Source: Pantoea agglomerans (lineage in GTDB: Bacteria > Pseudomonadota > Gammaproteobacteria > Enterobacterales > Enterobacteriaceae). From it: 64,000 nucleotides of DNA. Shown here one piece after another: positions 16,955 to 25,227 of the stretch. Location: the NCBI RefSeq assembly GCF_021397715.1, contig NZ_CP090207.1, positions 2,294,001 to 2,358,000 of the forward strand, in the 5' to 3' direction. The position numbers and the translations under genes were made by a program. Under the pieces are notes generated by a model. That model was given only the letters and a program-made list of their open reading frames with translations. It made no database searches and had not been told where the DNA came from. Positions within the stretch are counted from its first letter, which is position 1, and each line of letters starts with the position of its first letter.

Positions 16955-18130
16955 ATGCAAAAAATGAACAATTCGCTGCAGAATTACGCGTGGGGCAGCA
17001 AAACGGCGTTAACTGAACTCTACGGCATTGCCAATCCGCAGGGATTGCCGATGGCGGAGCTGTGGATGGGGGCGCACCCCAAAAGTCCGTCAACCGTTGA
17101 CGACCACGGCACGCCGCGTTCGCTGCGCGAGGTGATCGAGGCCAATCCGACCGCAACCCTCGGCGCTGCCGTGGCAGAGCGCTTCGGTGAACTGCCTTTC
17201 CTGTTTAAGGTGCTGTGCGCCGATCAGCCGCTGTCGATTCAGGTTCATCCCAGCAAAAGCGCCGCTGAAGCGGGTTTTGCCCGTGAAAATGCCGCCGCCA
17301 TTCCCCTGACAGCCGCCGAGCGTAACTATAAAGATGCCAACCATAAGCCGGAACTGGTCTATGCCCTGACGCCGTTTCAGGCGATGAACGGCTTCCGCCC
17401 GCTGAGTGAGATGGTGTCGCTGCTTCAGCCGGTCGCCGGTGCGCATCCGCAGATTGCCCATTTTTTGCAGCATCCCGATCGGGCTAACCTGGCCACCCTG
17501 TTCTCCACCCTGCTGTCGCTGGAGGGTGAGGCAAAATCGCTGGCGCTGGACCTGCTGAAATCGGTGCTTAACGGCCAGCAGGGCGAACCCTGGCAGACCA
17601 TCAGCACGATCGCGGCGGACTACCCGGACGACAGCGGCCTGTTTTCACCGCTGCTGCTGAACGTGATTACCCTGCAACCGGGCGAAGCGATGTTCCTGTA
17701 TGCTGAAACGCCACACGCCTACCTGAAAGGCGTGGCGCTGGAAGTGATGGCGAACTCCGATAACGTGCTGCGCGCGGGGCTAACGCCAAAATATATTGAT
17801 ATTCCTGAGCTGATGGCCAACCTCAAATTTGAGGAGAAGCCCGCCAGCGCGCTGCTGACGCAGCCGGAACAGCAGGGTCATAGCCTGAACTTCCCGATTC
17901 CGGTCGATGATTTCGCCTTTGCTATTCACACCCTGAGCGCACAGCCGCAGACGCTGAATCAGTCGAGCGCGGCGCTGCTGTTCTGCATTGAGGGCCAGGC
18001 GGTGGTGGCGAAAGATCAGCAACAACTGACGCTGCAACCGGGCGAATCCTGCTTTATCGCCGCCAGTGAAGCACCGGTTACGGTCGCCGGAACCGGCCGG
18101 CTGGCGCGGGTGTTTAACCAGTTAGGGTGA
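16955..18130 (+). CDS. manA: mannose-6-phosphate isomerase
   Basis: 391 residues matching E. coli ManA end to end (NSLQNYAWGSKTALTELYG, LSIQVHPSK, DANHKPELVYAL, FLYAETPHAYLKGVALEVMANSDNV). Zinc ligands are visible: Gln and His in IQVHP (about residues 96 and 98), Glu in KPELV and His in ETPHAY. It interconverts mannose-6-P and fructose-6-P, feeding GDP-sugar and capsule synthesis. Start chosen at MQKMNNS by family length; tandem ATGs at 16952 and 16955 make this ambiguous by one codon. Confidence 0.96.
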   Translation: MQKMNNSLQNYAWGSKTALTELYGIANPQGLPMAELWMGAHPKSPSTVDDHGTPRSLREVIEANPTATLGAAVAERFGELPFLFKVLCADQPLSIQVHPSKSAAEAGFARENAAAIPLTAAERNYKDANHKPELVYALTPFQAMNGFRPLSEMVSLLQPVAGAHPQIAHFLQHPDRANLATLFSTLLSLEGEAKSLALDLLKSVLNGQQGEPWQTISTIAADYPDDSGLFSPLLLNVITLQPGEAMFLYAETPHAYLKGVALEVMANSDNVLRAGLTPKYIDIPELMANLKFEEKPASALLTQPEQQGHSLNFPIPVDDFAFAIHTLSAQPQTLNQSSAALLFCIEGQAVVAKDQQQLTLQPGESCFIAASEAPVTVAGTGRLARVFNQLG

Positions 18131-18180
18131 TGCGGCTGACGGACCTGCGGTTAACTGCTATTATTTCAACCTATTAGCAT

Positions 18181-18205
18181 TTAAAACGCCTGCGGGCGTT
18201 TTTTC
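18181..18205 (+). terminator. terminator of manA
   Basis: AAAACGCC-TGCG-GGCGTTTT stem at about 18183-18202 followed by further T residues, 50 bases after the manA stop. Confidence 0.82.
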
Positions 18206-18263
18206 TTCAGTCGTCGGGGTAACCTGCGGCGTAAGCGGACTCAAGGATAAGGACGAATCAGCA

Positions 18264-19763
18264 ATGAAAAAGACCAACGTTGCCGTGGGCGTGATCATCG
18301 CGCTGGGCGTAATCTGGACCGGCGCAGCATGGTTCACCGGCAAGCAACTGGAAAGCCACATGGACCAGCTGGTGCAGAATGCCAATACCCAGCTGAATGC
18401 TTATGCACCTAACAGTCGACTGAAGATCAGCTATCAGGATTACCAGCGCGGTATCTTCAGCAGCAAAGCTAACCTGGTGATCCAGGCCAGCTCACAGACC
18501 GAAGATAACGCCCTGCTGAAACCGGGCCAGAGCGTCATTCTGAATGAAACCATCGATCATGGTCCTTTCCCGTTTGCGCAGCTGAAACACGTCAATCTGA
18601 TCCCGAGCATGGCGTCGGTGCACACTGAACTGGCAAATACCGATGCGGTGAAGAAGCTGTTTGAGCTGACGCAAAACAAATCGCTGATCAATGCGGATAC
18701 CCGCATTGGCTACAGTGGTGCCACCGATACCGCACTGCGTATTCTGCCGATCGACTACCAGAACGCGCAAACCGGCGAACGTCTGGCTACCAATGGCGGC
18801 ACGCTTAACGTCAGCGCCGACCGCAAAGGCGATAAAGTCTCGCTGGACAGCGATGTTGATAGCCTGGCGCTGACCAGCAAAAATGAGATGGGTCAGCCGG
18901 TGCTGTTTACCCTTAACGGCCTGAAGCTGAACGGTAATACCCATCTGAGTCCGGAAGGCGTGCGGGTTGGCGATCAGTCAGTGGATATTGAAAAGGTTAA
19001 TGCCAGCATTAACGGCCAGGATGCCCTGACGCTGCACAAGATGACCGGCAACTCTTCTTTCGATAACAGTGCCGGTAAGATCAGCGGCAATATTGATTAT
19101 AAGGTCGATAGCGTTCAGCTGCAGAAGCAGGACTTTGGTCAGGCGGCGCTGAAGATGAAGCTGTCGCAGTTTGATGCCCAGGCGGTTAAAGCCTTCTCCG
19201 ATCGCTATAACGCGCAGATGCAGGATCTGCAGAACCAGAAAGGTCTGGCTGACGATCCGATTCGCTATCAGGCGGGCGTCAATACCATCCTGATGAATAA
19301 CCTGCCGACGCTGCTGAAAGGCACGCCGTCGATCAGCATCGCGCCGCTGAGCTGGAAGAATGATAAGGGCGAAAGCACCTTCAATCTGACCGCCAATTTT
19401 AACGATCCCGCCACCGTCACCGGCGAACCCCAAACCCTGAGCGGCATGGTGGATCGGGTACTGAAAACGCTGGATGCGAAGCTGACCATCAATATGCCGA
19501 TGGCGACCGAGACCATGCATAAAGTGGGCCTGGCAGAAGGCTATCAGAGCGATGATGCACAGAAGCTGGCCGATCAGCAGGTGAAAGGTCTGGCCGCTAT
19601 GGGCCAGATGTTCCGCCTGACCCAGCAGCAGGATAACAACATCATCACCAGCCTGCAGTACGCTAACGGCCAGGTAAACATGAACGGCGACAAGATGACG
19701 CTGGAACAGTTCATGTCACGCTATATGCTGGGTATGCCGACCAGCGAAGGGATGCCGCAATAA
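18264..19763 (+). CDS. ydgA: YdgA family protein (DUF945)
   Basis: 499 residues with an N-terminal signal/anchor (KKTNVAVGVIIALGVIWTGAAWF) and a large beta-rich periplasmic part. YdgA follows manA in E. coli in the same way, and QLESHMDQLVQNAN plus YQRGIFSSKANLV match that family. It belongs to the AsmA-like/DUF945 group of inner-membrane-anchored proteins. Its role is not established; links to envelope maintenance are inference. It is flanked by terminators, so probably monocistronic. Confidence 0.88.
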   Translation: MKKTNVAVGVIIALGVIWTGAAWFTGKQLESHMDQLVQNANTQLNAYAPNSRLKISYQDYQRGIFSSKANLVIQASSQTEDNALLKPGQSVILNETIDHGPFPFAQLKHVNLIPSMASVHTELANTDAVKKLFELTQNKSLINADTRIGYSGATDTALRILPIDYQNAQTGERLATNGGTLNVSADRKGDKVSLDSDVDSLALTSKNEMGQPVLFTLNGLKLNGNTHLSPEGVRVGDQSVDIEKVNASINGQDALTLHKMTGNSSFDNSAGKISGNIDYKVDSVQLQKQDFGQAALKMKLSQFDAQAVKAFSDRYNAQMQDLQNQKGLADDPIRYQAGVNTILMNNLPTLLKGTPSISIAPLSWKNDKGESTFNLTANFNDPATVTGEPQTLSGMVDRVLKTLDAKLTINMPMATETMHKVGLAEGYQSDDAQKLADQQVKGLAAMGQMFRLTQQQDNNIITSLQYANGQVNMNGDKMTLEQFMSRYMLGMPTSEGMPQ

Positions 19764-19778
19764 TTTTCAGGCAGCCGT

Positions 19779-19807
19779 AAAAAAGGCGACTCCGGTCGCC
19801 TTTTTTT
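19779..19807. terminator. bidirectional terminator between ydgA and malI
   Basis: AAGGCGAC-TCCG-GTCGCCTT stem flanked by A-run and T-run (19779-19807), placed between two convergent genes. Confidence 0.88.
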
Positions 19808-20831
19808 ATGCTGAACCGCGGATGATCAGCTGCGGCGGCATGATCACATTCTGCCGCGCAGCGTCCGGTTGCGCCATCCGTTGCAGGATGCGCTCGGCGG
19901 CAACGCGACCAATCTCCCGCGCTGAGCTGGTCACCACGGTCAGTGGCGGATCGGTCAGCTCCGCCTGCGGTTCATCGCCAAATCCCATCAGCGCCAGCTG
20001 TTGCCCATAGTAACTGTCGACCGCACCGCGGGCGAACGTCCGCCCGGTGCGCAGCAGGCCGAAATAGCATCCCAGCGCCGTCGGGGTGTTGTAGGCCAGC
20101 ACCGCGGTTAAGCGCGGATGGTGCTGAAACAGCTCAATCGCCGCCTCCGCAGCCTCTTTCTGGCTGTTACCGCACTCAATAATCCACTCCGGCCGGAACG
20201 GCAGACCGTACTGCAACAGGGTGGCGCAATAGCCGCCAAGGCGCTCCGCCCGGGTTAACGAGGCGCTGTGGCCGCCCAGCCAGGCGATGCGCTGATGTCC
20301 CTGACGAATCAGGTACTCGGTGGCGAGACGCGCAGCCTGTGCGTTATCGGGACGGATCGCATCTACCTCTTCCAGACTACTGGCCCGCGCCGCGCAGACC
20401 AGCGCGATCTGCAATTCCCGCGCGCGAGCCACCATCTGGCTGGCTTTATCCGCACCGCCACCCAGCACTACGCCATCAACGCCCTGCGCCACCAGCGACT
20501 CAAAGCAGCGCTCCAGATGCTGGCCCTGACGGCCGCTCTGGGTCAGGAACAGCAGTTTGCCCTGTTTTTCCAGCGCGTCGCTCAGCCCTGCGGTCATTTC
20601 GGCATAAAACGGCTGGCTGAGATCGCGCACGATCAGGCCTATCACCCCACTTTGCCCGCCGCGCAGCATGGTCGCCGAACGGTTACGGACAAAGCCAAGC
20701 TGCTCAATGGTCTGATTAACGCGCGCCATGGTGTCAGCAGAAATCCGCCCTTTGCCGGAGAGCACCAGAGAGACGGTGGTGACCGAAACGCCTGCGGCGG
20801 CAGCCACGTCATGGATGGTAATTCTGCTCAT
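19806..20831 (-). CDS. malI: maltose regulon repressor MalI (LacI family)
   Basis: 341 residues. N-terminal LacI HTH (ITIHDVAAAAGVSVTTVSLVLSGKGRIS) plus hinge and periplasmic-binding-protein-like sensor domain. Synteny with malX-malY, divergent from this gene, identifies it as MalI. In E. coli it represses malXY and itself. Two operator-like palindromes occur in the 174-bp intergenic region. The natural inducer is unknown. Confidence 0.92.
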   Translation of the reverse strand: MSRITIHDVAAAAGVSVTTVSLVLSGKGRISADTMARVNQTIEQLGFVRNRSATMLRGGQSGVIGLIVRDLSQPFYAEMTAGLSDALEKQGKLLFLTQSGRQGQHLERCFESLVAQGVDGVVLGGGADKASQMVARARELQIALVCAARASSLEEVDAIRPDNAQAARLATEYLIRQGHQRIAWLGGHSASLTRAERLGGYCATLLQYGLPFRPEWIIECGNSQKEAAEAAIELFQHHPRLTAVLAYNTPTALGCYFGLLRTGRTFARGAVDSYYGQQLALMGFGDEPQAELTDPPLTVVTSSAREIGRVAAERILQRMAQPDAARQNVIMPPQLIIRGSA

Positions 20832-20866
20832 GCCATTACTTGTCCGAATAAAACGCCTGGAAAGAA

Positions 20867-20882
20867 GATAAAACGTTACACC
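20867..20882. promoter_or_regulatory. MalI operator, malI-proximal
   Basis: GATAAAACGTTACACC: the left half is a perfect match to the MalI operator GATAAAACGTTTTATC, the right half is degenerate. It lies 36 bases upstream of the malI ATG, fitting autoregulation. Confidence 0.7.
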
Positions 20883-20945
20883 TTAAAGCCCGAAAATAAT
20901 ATCATCCCTGGCCGGGATAGTGTGATTCAGCGCGCATATCAGCGT

Positions 20946-20961
20946 GGTAAAACGTTTTATC
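20946..20961. promoter_or_regulatory. MalI operator, malX-proximal
   Basis: GGTAAAACGTTTTATC is a near-perfect palindrome and differs from the E. coli MalI operator by one base. It lies 45 bases upstream of malX and should block malXY transcription. Confidence 0.85.
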
Positions 20962-21005
20962 ATCGCTGCACTTTATCACTGTGAATCATCATTGCCGGAG
21001 AGATC

Positions 21006-22595
21006 ATGCCCGCACCTCGCCAAAAAATGTCCGTCTGGGAGTTTTTCCAGAGCCTGGGGAAAACCTTTATGCTGCCGGTGGCCCTGCTCTCGTTCTGCGG
21101 CATCATGCTCGGCATTGGCAGTTCGCTGAGCAGCCATGATGTGCTGACGCTGCTGCCGGTGCTGGATCAGCCGTGGCTGCAATATCTGTTTCTGTGGATG
21201 GCGAAACTCGGTTCCTTCGCCTTCAGTTATTTACCGGTGATGTTTGCCATTGCGATCCCGCTGGGGATGGCGCGCGACAATAAAGGCGTGGCGGCGTTTG
21301 CCGGTTTCGTCGGCTATGCGGTGCTCAATCTTAGTATCAACTTCTGGCTCAATGTGAATGGCATTCTGCCGACCACCGATGCCGCGGTGCTGAAAGCCAA
21401 CAACGTCCAGTCGATACTCGGTATCCCGTCGATCGATACCGGCATTCTGGGTGCGGTGATTGTCGGTATCGTGGTGTTCTGGCTGCACGAGCGCTTTCAC
21501 AATATCCGGCTGCCGGATGCGCTGGCCTTCTTTGGCGGCACCCGCTTTGTGCCGATCATCACCACGCTGGTGATTGGTATGCTGGGACTGGTAGTGCCGT
21601 TGATCTGGCCTTTCTTCGCTCGCGGCATTACCGGACTGGGCTGGATGATCAACAGCGCCGGCGACTTCGGTCCGATGATCTTTGGTACCGGCGAACGCCT
21701 GCTGCTGCCGTTTGGCCTGCAGCATATTCTGGTGGCGATCATGCGCTTTACCGATGCGGGCGGCACGCTTGAGGTGTGCGGCAAAAGCGTCAGCGGCGCC
21801 CTGACAATTTTCCAGGCGCAGCTGGCCTGTCCGGAAACCCACGGTTTTGCTGAAAGCGCCACCCGCTTCCTGTCGCAGGGCAAAATGCCGGCCTTCCTCG
21901 GTGGCCTGCCGGGTGCTGCGCTGGCGATCTATCACTGCGCCCGTCCGGAAAATCGACACAAAATTAAAGGCCTGTTGATTTCCGGCGTGGTGGCCTGTGT
22001 GGTGGGCGGCACCACCGAACCGATCGAGTTCCTGTTTTTATTCGTCGCGCCGTTCCTCTATCTGATCCATGCGCTGTTGACCGGCGTTGGCTTTAGCCTG
22101 ATGGCTATTCTCGGCGTCACCATCGGTAACACCGACGGCAATATCATCGACTTCGTGGTGTTTGGCGTGCTGCACGGCCTGTCAACTAAGTGGTACTGGG
22201 TGCCGGTAGTCGCAGCAATCTGGTTTGTGGGTTACTACCTGATTTTCCGTTTCGCGATTCTGCACTTCAATATCAAAACGCCGGGACGCGAAGTGGAGAG
22301 TGCCAGCGCGCTGGCGCAGCAGGTCAGCAATGCCGGTAAAGGCAAGTCGGGCTATAACTCACCGGCTATTCTGTCCGCACTGGGCGGCGTGGAGAATATC
22401 ACTTCGCTGGATAACTGCCTGACGCGCCTGCGCCTGACCATTGCCGACATGAGTAAAGTGGACGATGCGGCCCTGAAAGCCAACGGTGCCATTGGCGTGG
22501 TACACCTTAATCAGACCAGCCTGCAGGTGGTGATCGGCCCGCAGGTGCAGTCGGTGAAAGATGAACTGTCGACGCTGATGAACGTCACCGCTTAA
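21006..22595 (+). CDS. malX: PTS maltose/glucose-type transporter EIICB
   Basis: 529 residues. The EIIC membrane domain (about 1-400) has multiple TM segments and the GGTTEPIEFLF motif of glucose-class permeases. A C-terminal EIIB domain carries the phosphorylation Cys at about 471 in SLDNCLTRLRL. It phosphorylates a sugar during uptake using an EIIA supplied in trans (Crr in E. coli). E. coli MalX can transport glucose and maltose; the physiological substrate is unclear. It is the first gene of malXY under MalI control, and malY starts 16 bases downstream. Confidence 0.93.
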   Translation: MPAPRQKMSVWEFFQSLGKTFMLPVALLSFCGIMLGIGSSLSSHDVLTLLPVLDQPWLQYLFLWMAKLGSFAFSYLPVMFAIAIPLGMARDNKGVAAFAGFVGYAVLNLSINFWLNVNGILPTTDAAVLKANNVQSILGIPSIDTGILGAVIVGIVVFWLHERFHNIRLPDALAFFGGTRFVPIITTLVIGMLGLVVPLIWPFFARGITGLGWMINSAGDFGPMIFGTGERLLLPFGLQHILVAIMRFTDAGGTLEVCGKSVSGALTIFQAQLACPETHGFAESATRFLSQGKMPAFLGGLPGAALAIYHCARPENRHKIKGLLISGVVACVVGGTTEPIEFLFLFVAPFLYLIHALLTGVGFSLMAILGVTIGNTDGNIIDFVVFGVLHGLSTKWYWVPVVAAIWFVGYYLIFRFAILHFNIKTPGREVESASALAQQVSNAGKGKSGYNSPAILSALGGVENITSLDNCLTRLRLTIADMSKVDDAALKANGAIGVVHLNQTSLQVVIGPQVQSVKDELSTLMNVTA

Positions 22596-22611
22596 CGCAC
22601 CGGGAGCTGAT

Positions 22612-23784
22612 ATGTTTAATTTTGATGAGGTGGTCGATCGCCGTGGCAGCTGGTCTACCCAGTGGGATTTTGTTGCCGATCGCTTTGGCGTGCCCGATCT
22701 GCTGCCGTTCACCATTTCCGATATGGATTTCAGAACCGCCCCGGTGGTGTTACAGGCGCTGGCCCAGCGCCTGGAGCATGGCGTTTTCGGATACAGCCGC
22801 TGGCAGCATGATGATTTCCTGGCCGCCTGCTGTCACTGGATGGCCAGCCGTTTTGATTATCAGCCGCAGCCGGAGACGCTGGTGTATGGACCCTCGGTGA
22901 TCTACATGGTGGCGCAGATGATCCGTCACTGGAGTGAGGTGGATGATGAAGTGGTCATCCATACGCCCGCCTACGATGCCTTTTATAAAACGGTGCGCGG
23001 TAACCAGCGCCAGGTGCTGGAGATGCCGCTGCAGCGGACAGCCGAAGGCTGGCAATGTGATATGACGGCGCTGGAAGCGCGGCTGGCGCGTCCGCGCTGC
23101 AAAATCCTGTTGCTGTGCAGCCCGCACAATCCCACCGGCAAAGTCTGGACGGCAGATGAGTTGCAGCAGATGGCTGAACTCTGCGAGCGTTATCAGGTGC
23201 GGGTGATCAGCGATGAAATCCATATGGATATGGTGATGGCTGACCAGCCTCATACGCCGTGGGCCCGCGTGGCGCGTGGCGACTGGGCGCTGTTTACCTC
23301 GGCATCGAAAAGTTTCAACCTGCCGGGCCTGACCGGTGCCTGGGGCATCATCCCGAATGCTGCTGACCGGGCGGCCTGGTTCCAGGCGCTGAAAAATGCC
23401 GATGGGCTCTCCTCACCGGCGGTGCTTGCCGTCGCCGCACACATCGCCGCCTACCGGCACGGCGCGCCGTGGCTCGATGCGCTGTGCGACTACTTATCAG
23501 GCAACCTGACCTGGGTTGCCGATCGGCTTAACGCCGCGTTTCCGCAACTTAACTGGCAGCCGCCGCAGGCCACCTATCTCGCCTGGATCGATCTTAATCC
23601 GCTTGGTATTGGCGAAGAGGCGCTGCAGCAGGCGCTGATCCAGCAACGCGTGGCGATTATGCCCGGCTCAACCTACGGCAGCGCCGGCCAGGGGTTCTTG
23701 CGTCTCAACGTGGGCTGTCCACGCAGCAAGGTGGAAGATGGCGTCAGCCGCTTGATTGCCGCCCTTCACGCCTTATCTGCCTGA
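22612..23784 (+). CDS. malY: PLP-dependent cystathionine beta-lyase / MalT modulator MalY
   Basis: 390 residues, fold-type I aminotransferase class. The PLP Lys is 233 in SASKSFNLPGLTGAW. Other family blocks are LLLCSPHNPTGKVW, VISDEIHMDMV and FLRLNVGCPRS. In E. coli it cleaves cystathionine and independently inhibits the maltose activator MalT. GGGAG lies 6 bases before the ATG. Whether the MalT-interaction role is kept cannot be seen from sequence. Confidence 0.94.
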   Translation: MFNFDEVVDRRGSWSTQWDFVADRFGVPDLLPFTISDMDFRTAPVVLQALAQRLEHGVFGYSRWQHDDFLAACCHWMASRFDYQPQPETLVYGPSVIYMVAQMIRHWSEVDDEVVIHTPAYDAFYKTVRGNQRQVLEMPLQRTAEGWQCDMTALEARLARPRCKILLLCSPHNPTGKVWTADELQQMAELCERYQVRVISDEIHMDMVMADQPHTPWARVARGDWALFTSASKSFNLPGLTGAWGIIPNAADRAAWFQALKNADGLSSPAVLAVAAHIAAYRHGAPWLDALCDYLSGNLTWVADRLNAAFPQLNWQPPQATYLAWIDLNPLGIGEEALQQALIQQRVAIMPGSTYGSAGQGFLRLNVGCPRSKVEDGVSRLIAALHALSA

Positions 23785-23786
23785 AA

Positions 23787-23820
23787 TAAACCGGCCAGGC
23801 GGCGATCGCTGGCCGGTTAT
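23787..23820 (+). terminator. hairpin after malY
   Basis: AACCGGCCAG/CTGGCCGGTT perfect 10-bp stem (23789-23818), but no T-tract follows on the plus strand; a weak or factor-assisted terminator. Confidence 0.5.
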
Positions 23821-23847
23821 GGGTAATTAACCAGCATCCACGTCAGT

Positions 23848-23892
23848 TGTTGCGCAAATTGCTGGCGCTGTTGCGCAAGATATTTTTATAAT
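23848..23892 (+). promoter_or_regulatory. add promoter with two direct TGTTGCGCAA boxes
   Basis: TGTTGCGCAA occurs at 23848-23857 and again at 23869-23878, exactly 21 bp apart (two helical turns). Each contains the palindrome TTGCGCAA. A consensus -10 TATAAT follows at 23887-23892, and no good -35 is seen. The boxes lie at about -45 and -24 relative to the likely start, placement expected of an operator pair. Confidence 0.5.
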
Positions 23893-23927
23893 GTTATGCA
23901 CTTTAGTTACCACTGAGCGAGTGCACC

Positions 23928-24923
23928 ATGATCGATACCACGATTCCTCTTACCGATATTCACCGCCACCTCGACGGCAACATCCGTGCACAAACCATTC
24001 TTGATTTAGGTCGCCAGTTTAATCTCGCCCTGCCCGCTACCACGCTGGAGACACTGCGTCCGCATGTGCAGGTGGGCGACAATGAGCCTGACCTGGTGAG
24101 CTTTCTGCAGAAACTCGACTGGGGCGTGAAGGTGCTGGGCGATCTCGATGCCTGCCGCCGTATTGCGCAGGAAAATGTTGAAGATGCCGCGCGTGCCGGC
24201 ATTCACTATGCGGAACTGCGTTTCTCGCCGGGCTACATGGCAATGAGCCACCATCTGCCGATCGCTGGCGTGGTCGAAGCGGTGATTGAGGGCGTCAGAG
24301 CCGGTTGCCAGCAGCACAATATTGATGTACGGCTGATCGGCATCATGAGCCGCACCTTCGGCGAAGAGGCCTGCCTGGCCGAACTGGATGGCCTGCTGGC
24401 TCATCGCGATCACATCACCGCCGTCGATCTGGCGGGCGATGAACTGGGTTTCCCCGGCAGCGAGTTCCTCAGCCATTTTACCCAGGCGCGCGATGCCGGT
24501 TTCCGGGTGACGGTACACGCCGGTGAAGCGGCCGGTCCGGAGAGCATCTGGCAGGCGATTCGTGAACTGGGTGCAGAGCGTATCGGCCACGGCGTGAAGG
24601 CGATTGAAGATCGTGCGCTGATGGATTTCCTGGCGGAGCACCACATCGGGATTGAATCCTGCCTGACCTCCAACATTCAGACCAGCACCGTGGCGTCACT
24701 GGCGCAGCATCCGCTGAAGGCCTTCCTTGAGCACGGCATTCTGGCCACCCTGAACACCGACGATCCGGCCGTTCAGGGCATTGAGCTGGCGCATGAGTAC
24801 CACCATGCCGCCCCTGCGGCGGGCCTGAGCGCGGCGCAGATCCGCCAGGCGCAGGAAAATGGCCTCACCATCGCGTTTCTCAGCGACGCCGAGAGAGCCG
24901 CGATTCGCGCCCGCGTGCAGTAA
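23928..24923 (+). CDS. add: adenosine deaminase
   Basis: 331 residues (E. coli 333). Metal and catalytic residues are in place: H12 and H14 in HRHLDGN, H197 and E200 in VHAGEA, and D278-D279 in NTDDPAV. It hydrolyses adenosine and deoxyadenosine to inosine/deoxyinosine in purine salvage and is cytosolic. The order malY-add-ydgJ is as in E. coli. Confidence 0.96.
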   Translation: MIDTTIPLTDIHRHLDGNIRAQTILDLGRQFNLALPATTLETLRPHVQVGDNEPDLVSFLQKLDWGVKVLGDLDACRRIAQENVEDAARAGIHYAELRFSPGYMAMSHHLPIAGVVEAVIEGVRAGCQQHNIDVRLIGIMSRTFGEEACLAELDGLLAHRDHITAVDLAGDELGFPGSEFLSHFTQARDAGFRVTVHAGEAAGPESIWQAIRELGAERIGHGVKAIEDRALMDFLAEHHIGIESCLTSNIQTSTVASLAQHPLKAFLEHGILATLNTDDPAVQGIELAHEYHHAAPAAGLSAAQIRQAQENGLTIAFLSDAERAAIRARVQ

Positions 24924-24940
24924 TTCTGTCGCGTCAGCGA

Positions 24941-24968
24941 AAAAAAACGGGCCGGATAACCGGCCCGT
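24941..24968. terminator. palindrome after add (copy 1)
   Basis: ACGGGCCGG-ATAA-CCGGCCCGT stem at 24947-24968 with seven A residues before it and no T-tract after it on the plus strand. A near-identical palindrome recurs at 25169-25193. Confidence 0.6.
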
Positions 24969-25024
24969 CACTCTGCTGCTCCAACTCACTCAGGGCAATT
25001 CTGACAGCCACGCATATGCCTGAC

Positions 25025-25136
25025 GCGCAGGGAACACGGTCAAAATAGGAAGGCGTCCCGCGCCAGGACGGCACGGGCCGAGCATGCCATGGATGGCGGC
25101 TTTTGCGTCTTTCCGATCTGACCGTGTTCCCTTCGC
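25025..25136. repeat. structured intergenic element between add and ydgJ
   Basis: The ends are a perfect 13-bp inverted repeat, GGGAACACGGTCA (25030-25042) and TGACCGTGTTCCC (25119-25131), extended by further pairs. Inside are smaller stems CGTCC/GGACG and GCCAT/ATGGC. The core shares order and motifs (GCGTC, CGCGCCAGG, GGGCCGA, GGATG, TTTGCG) with each unit of the tandem array at 35.1-36.1 kb. It is either a MITE-like element or a structured RNA; no ORF is credible. Confidence 0.55.
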
Positions 25137-25168
25137 AGGTTCGAACTCCCCGCTAAAACAGCAAACAT

Positions 25169-25200
25169 AACGGGCCGGATATCCGGCCCGTTTCGCTTTT
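25169..25200. terminator. palindrome between add and ydgJ (copy 2)
   Basis: AACGGGCCGG-ATAT-CCGGCCCGTT perfect palindrome followed by T-rich sequence on the plus strand. It can terminate add read-through and probably also ydgJ on the minus strand. Confidence 0.7.
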
Positions 25201-25227
25201 TTACTTATTGCGTTTAGCTCTGACCCA

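Noticed and set aside
25105..25160. Sequence resembling a tRNA T-arm (GGTTCGAACTCCC) and an adapter-like TTTCCGATCT
   Set aside because: No tRNA acceptor, anticodon arm or CCA fits around it, and the adapter-like string is part of the element's own inverted-repeat structure, so it is not evidence of a tRNA or contamination.
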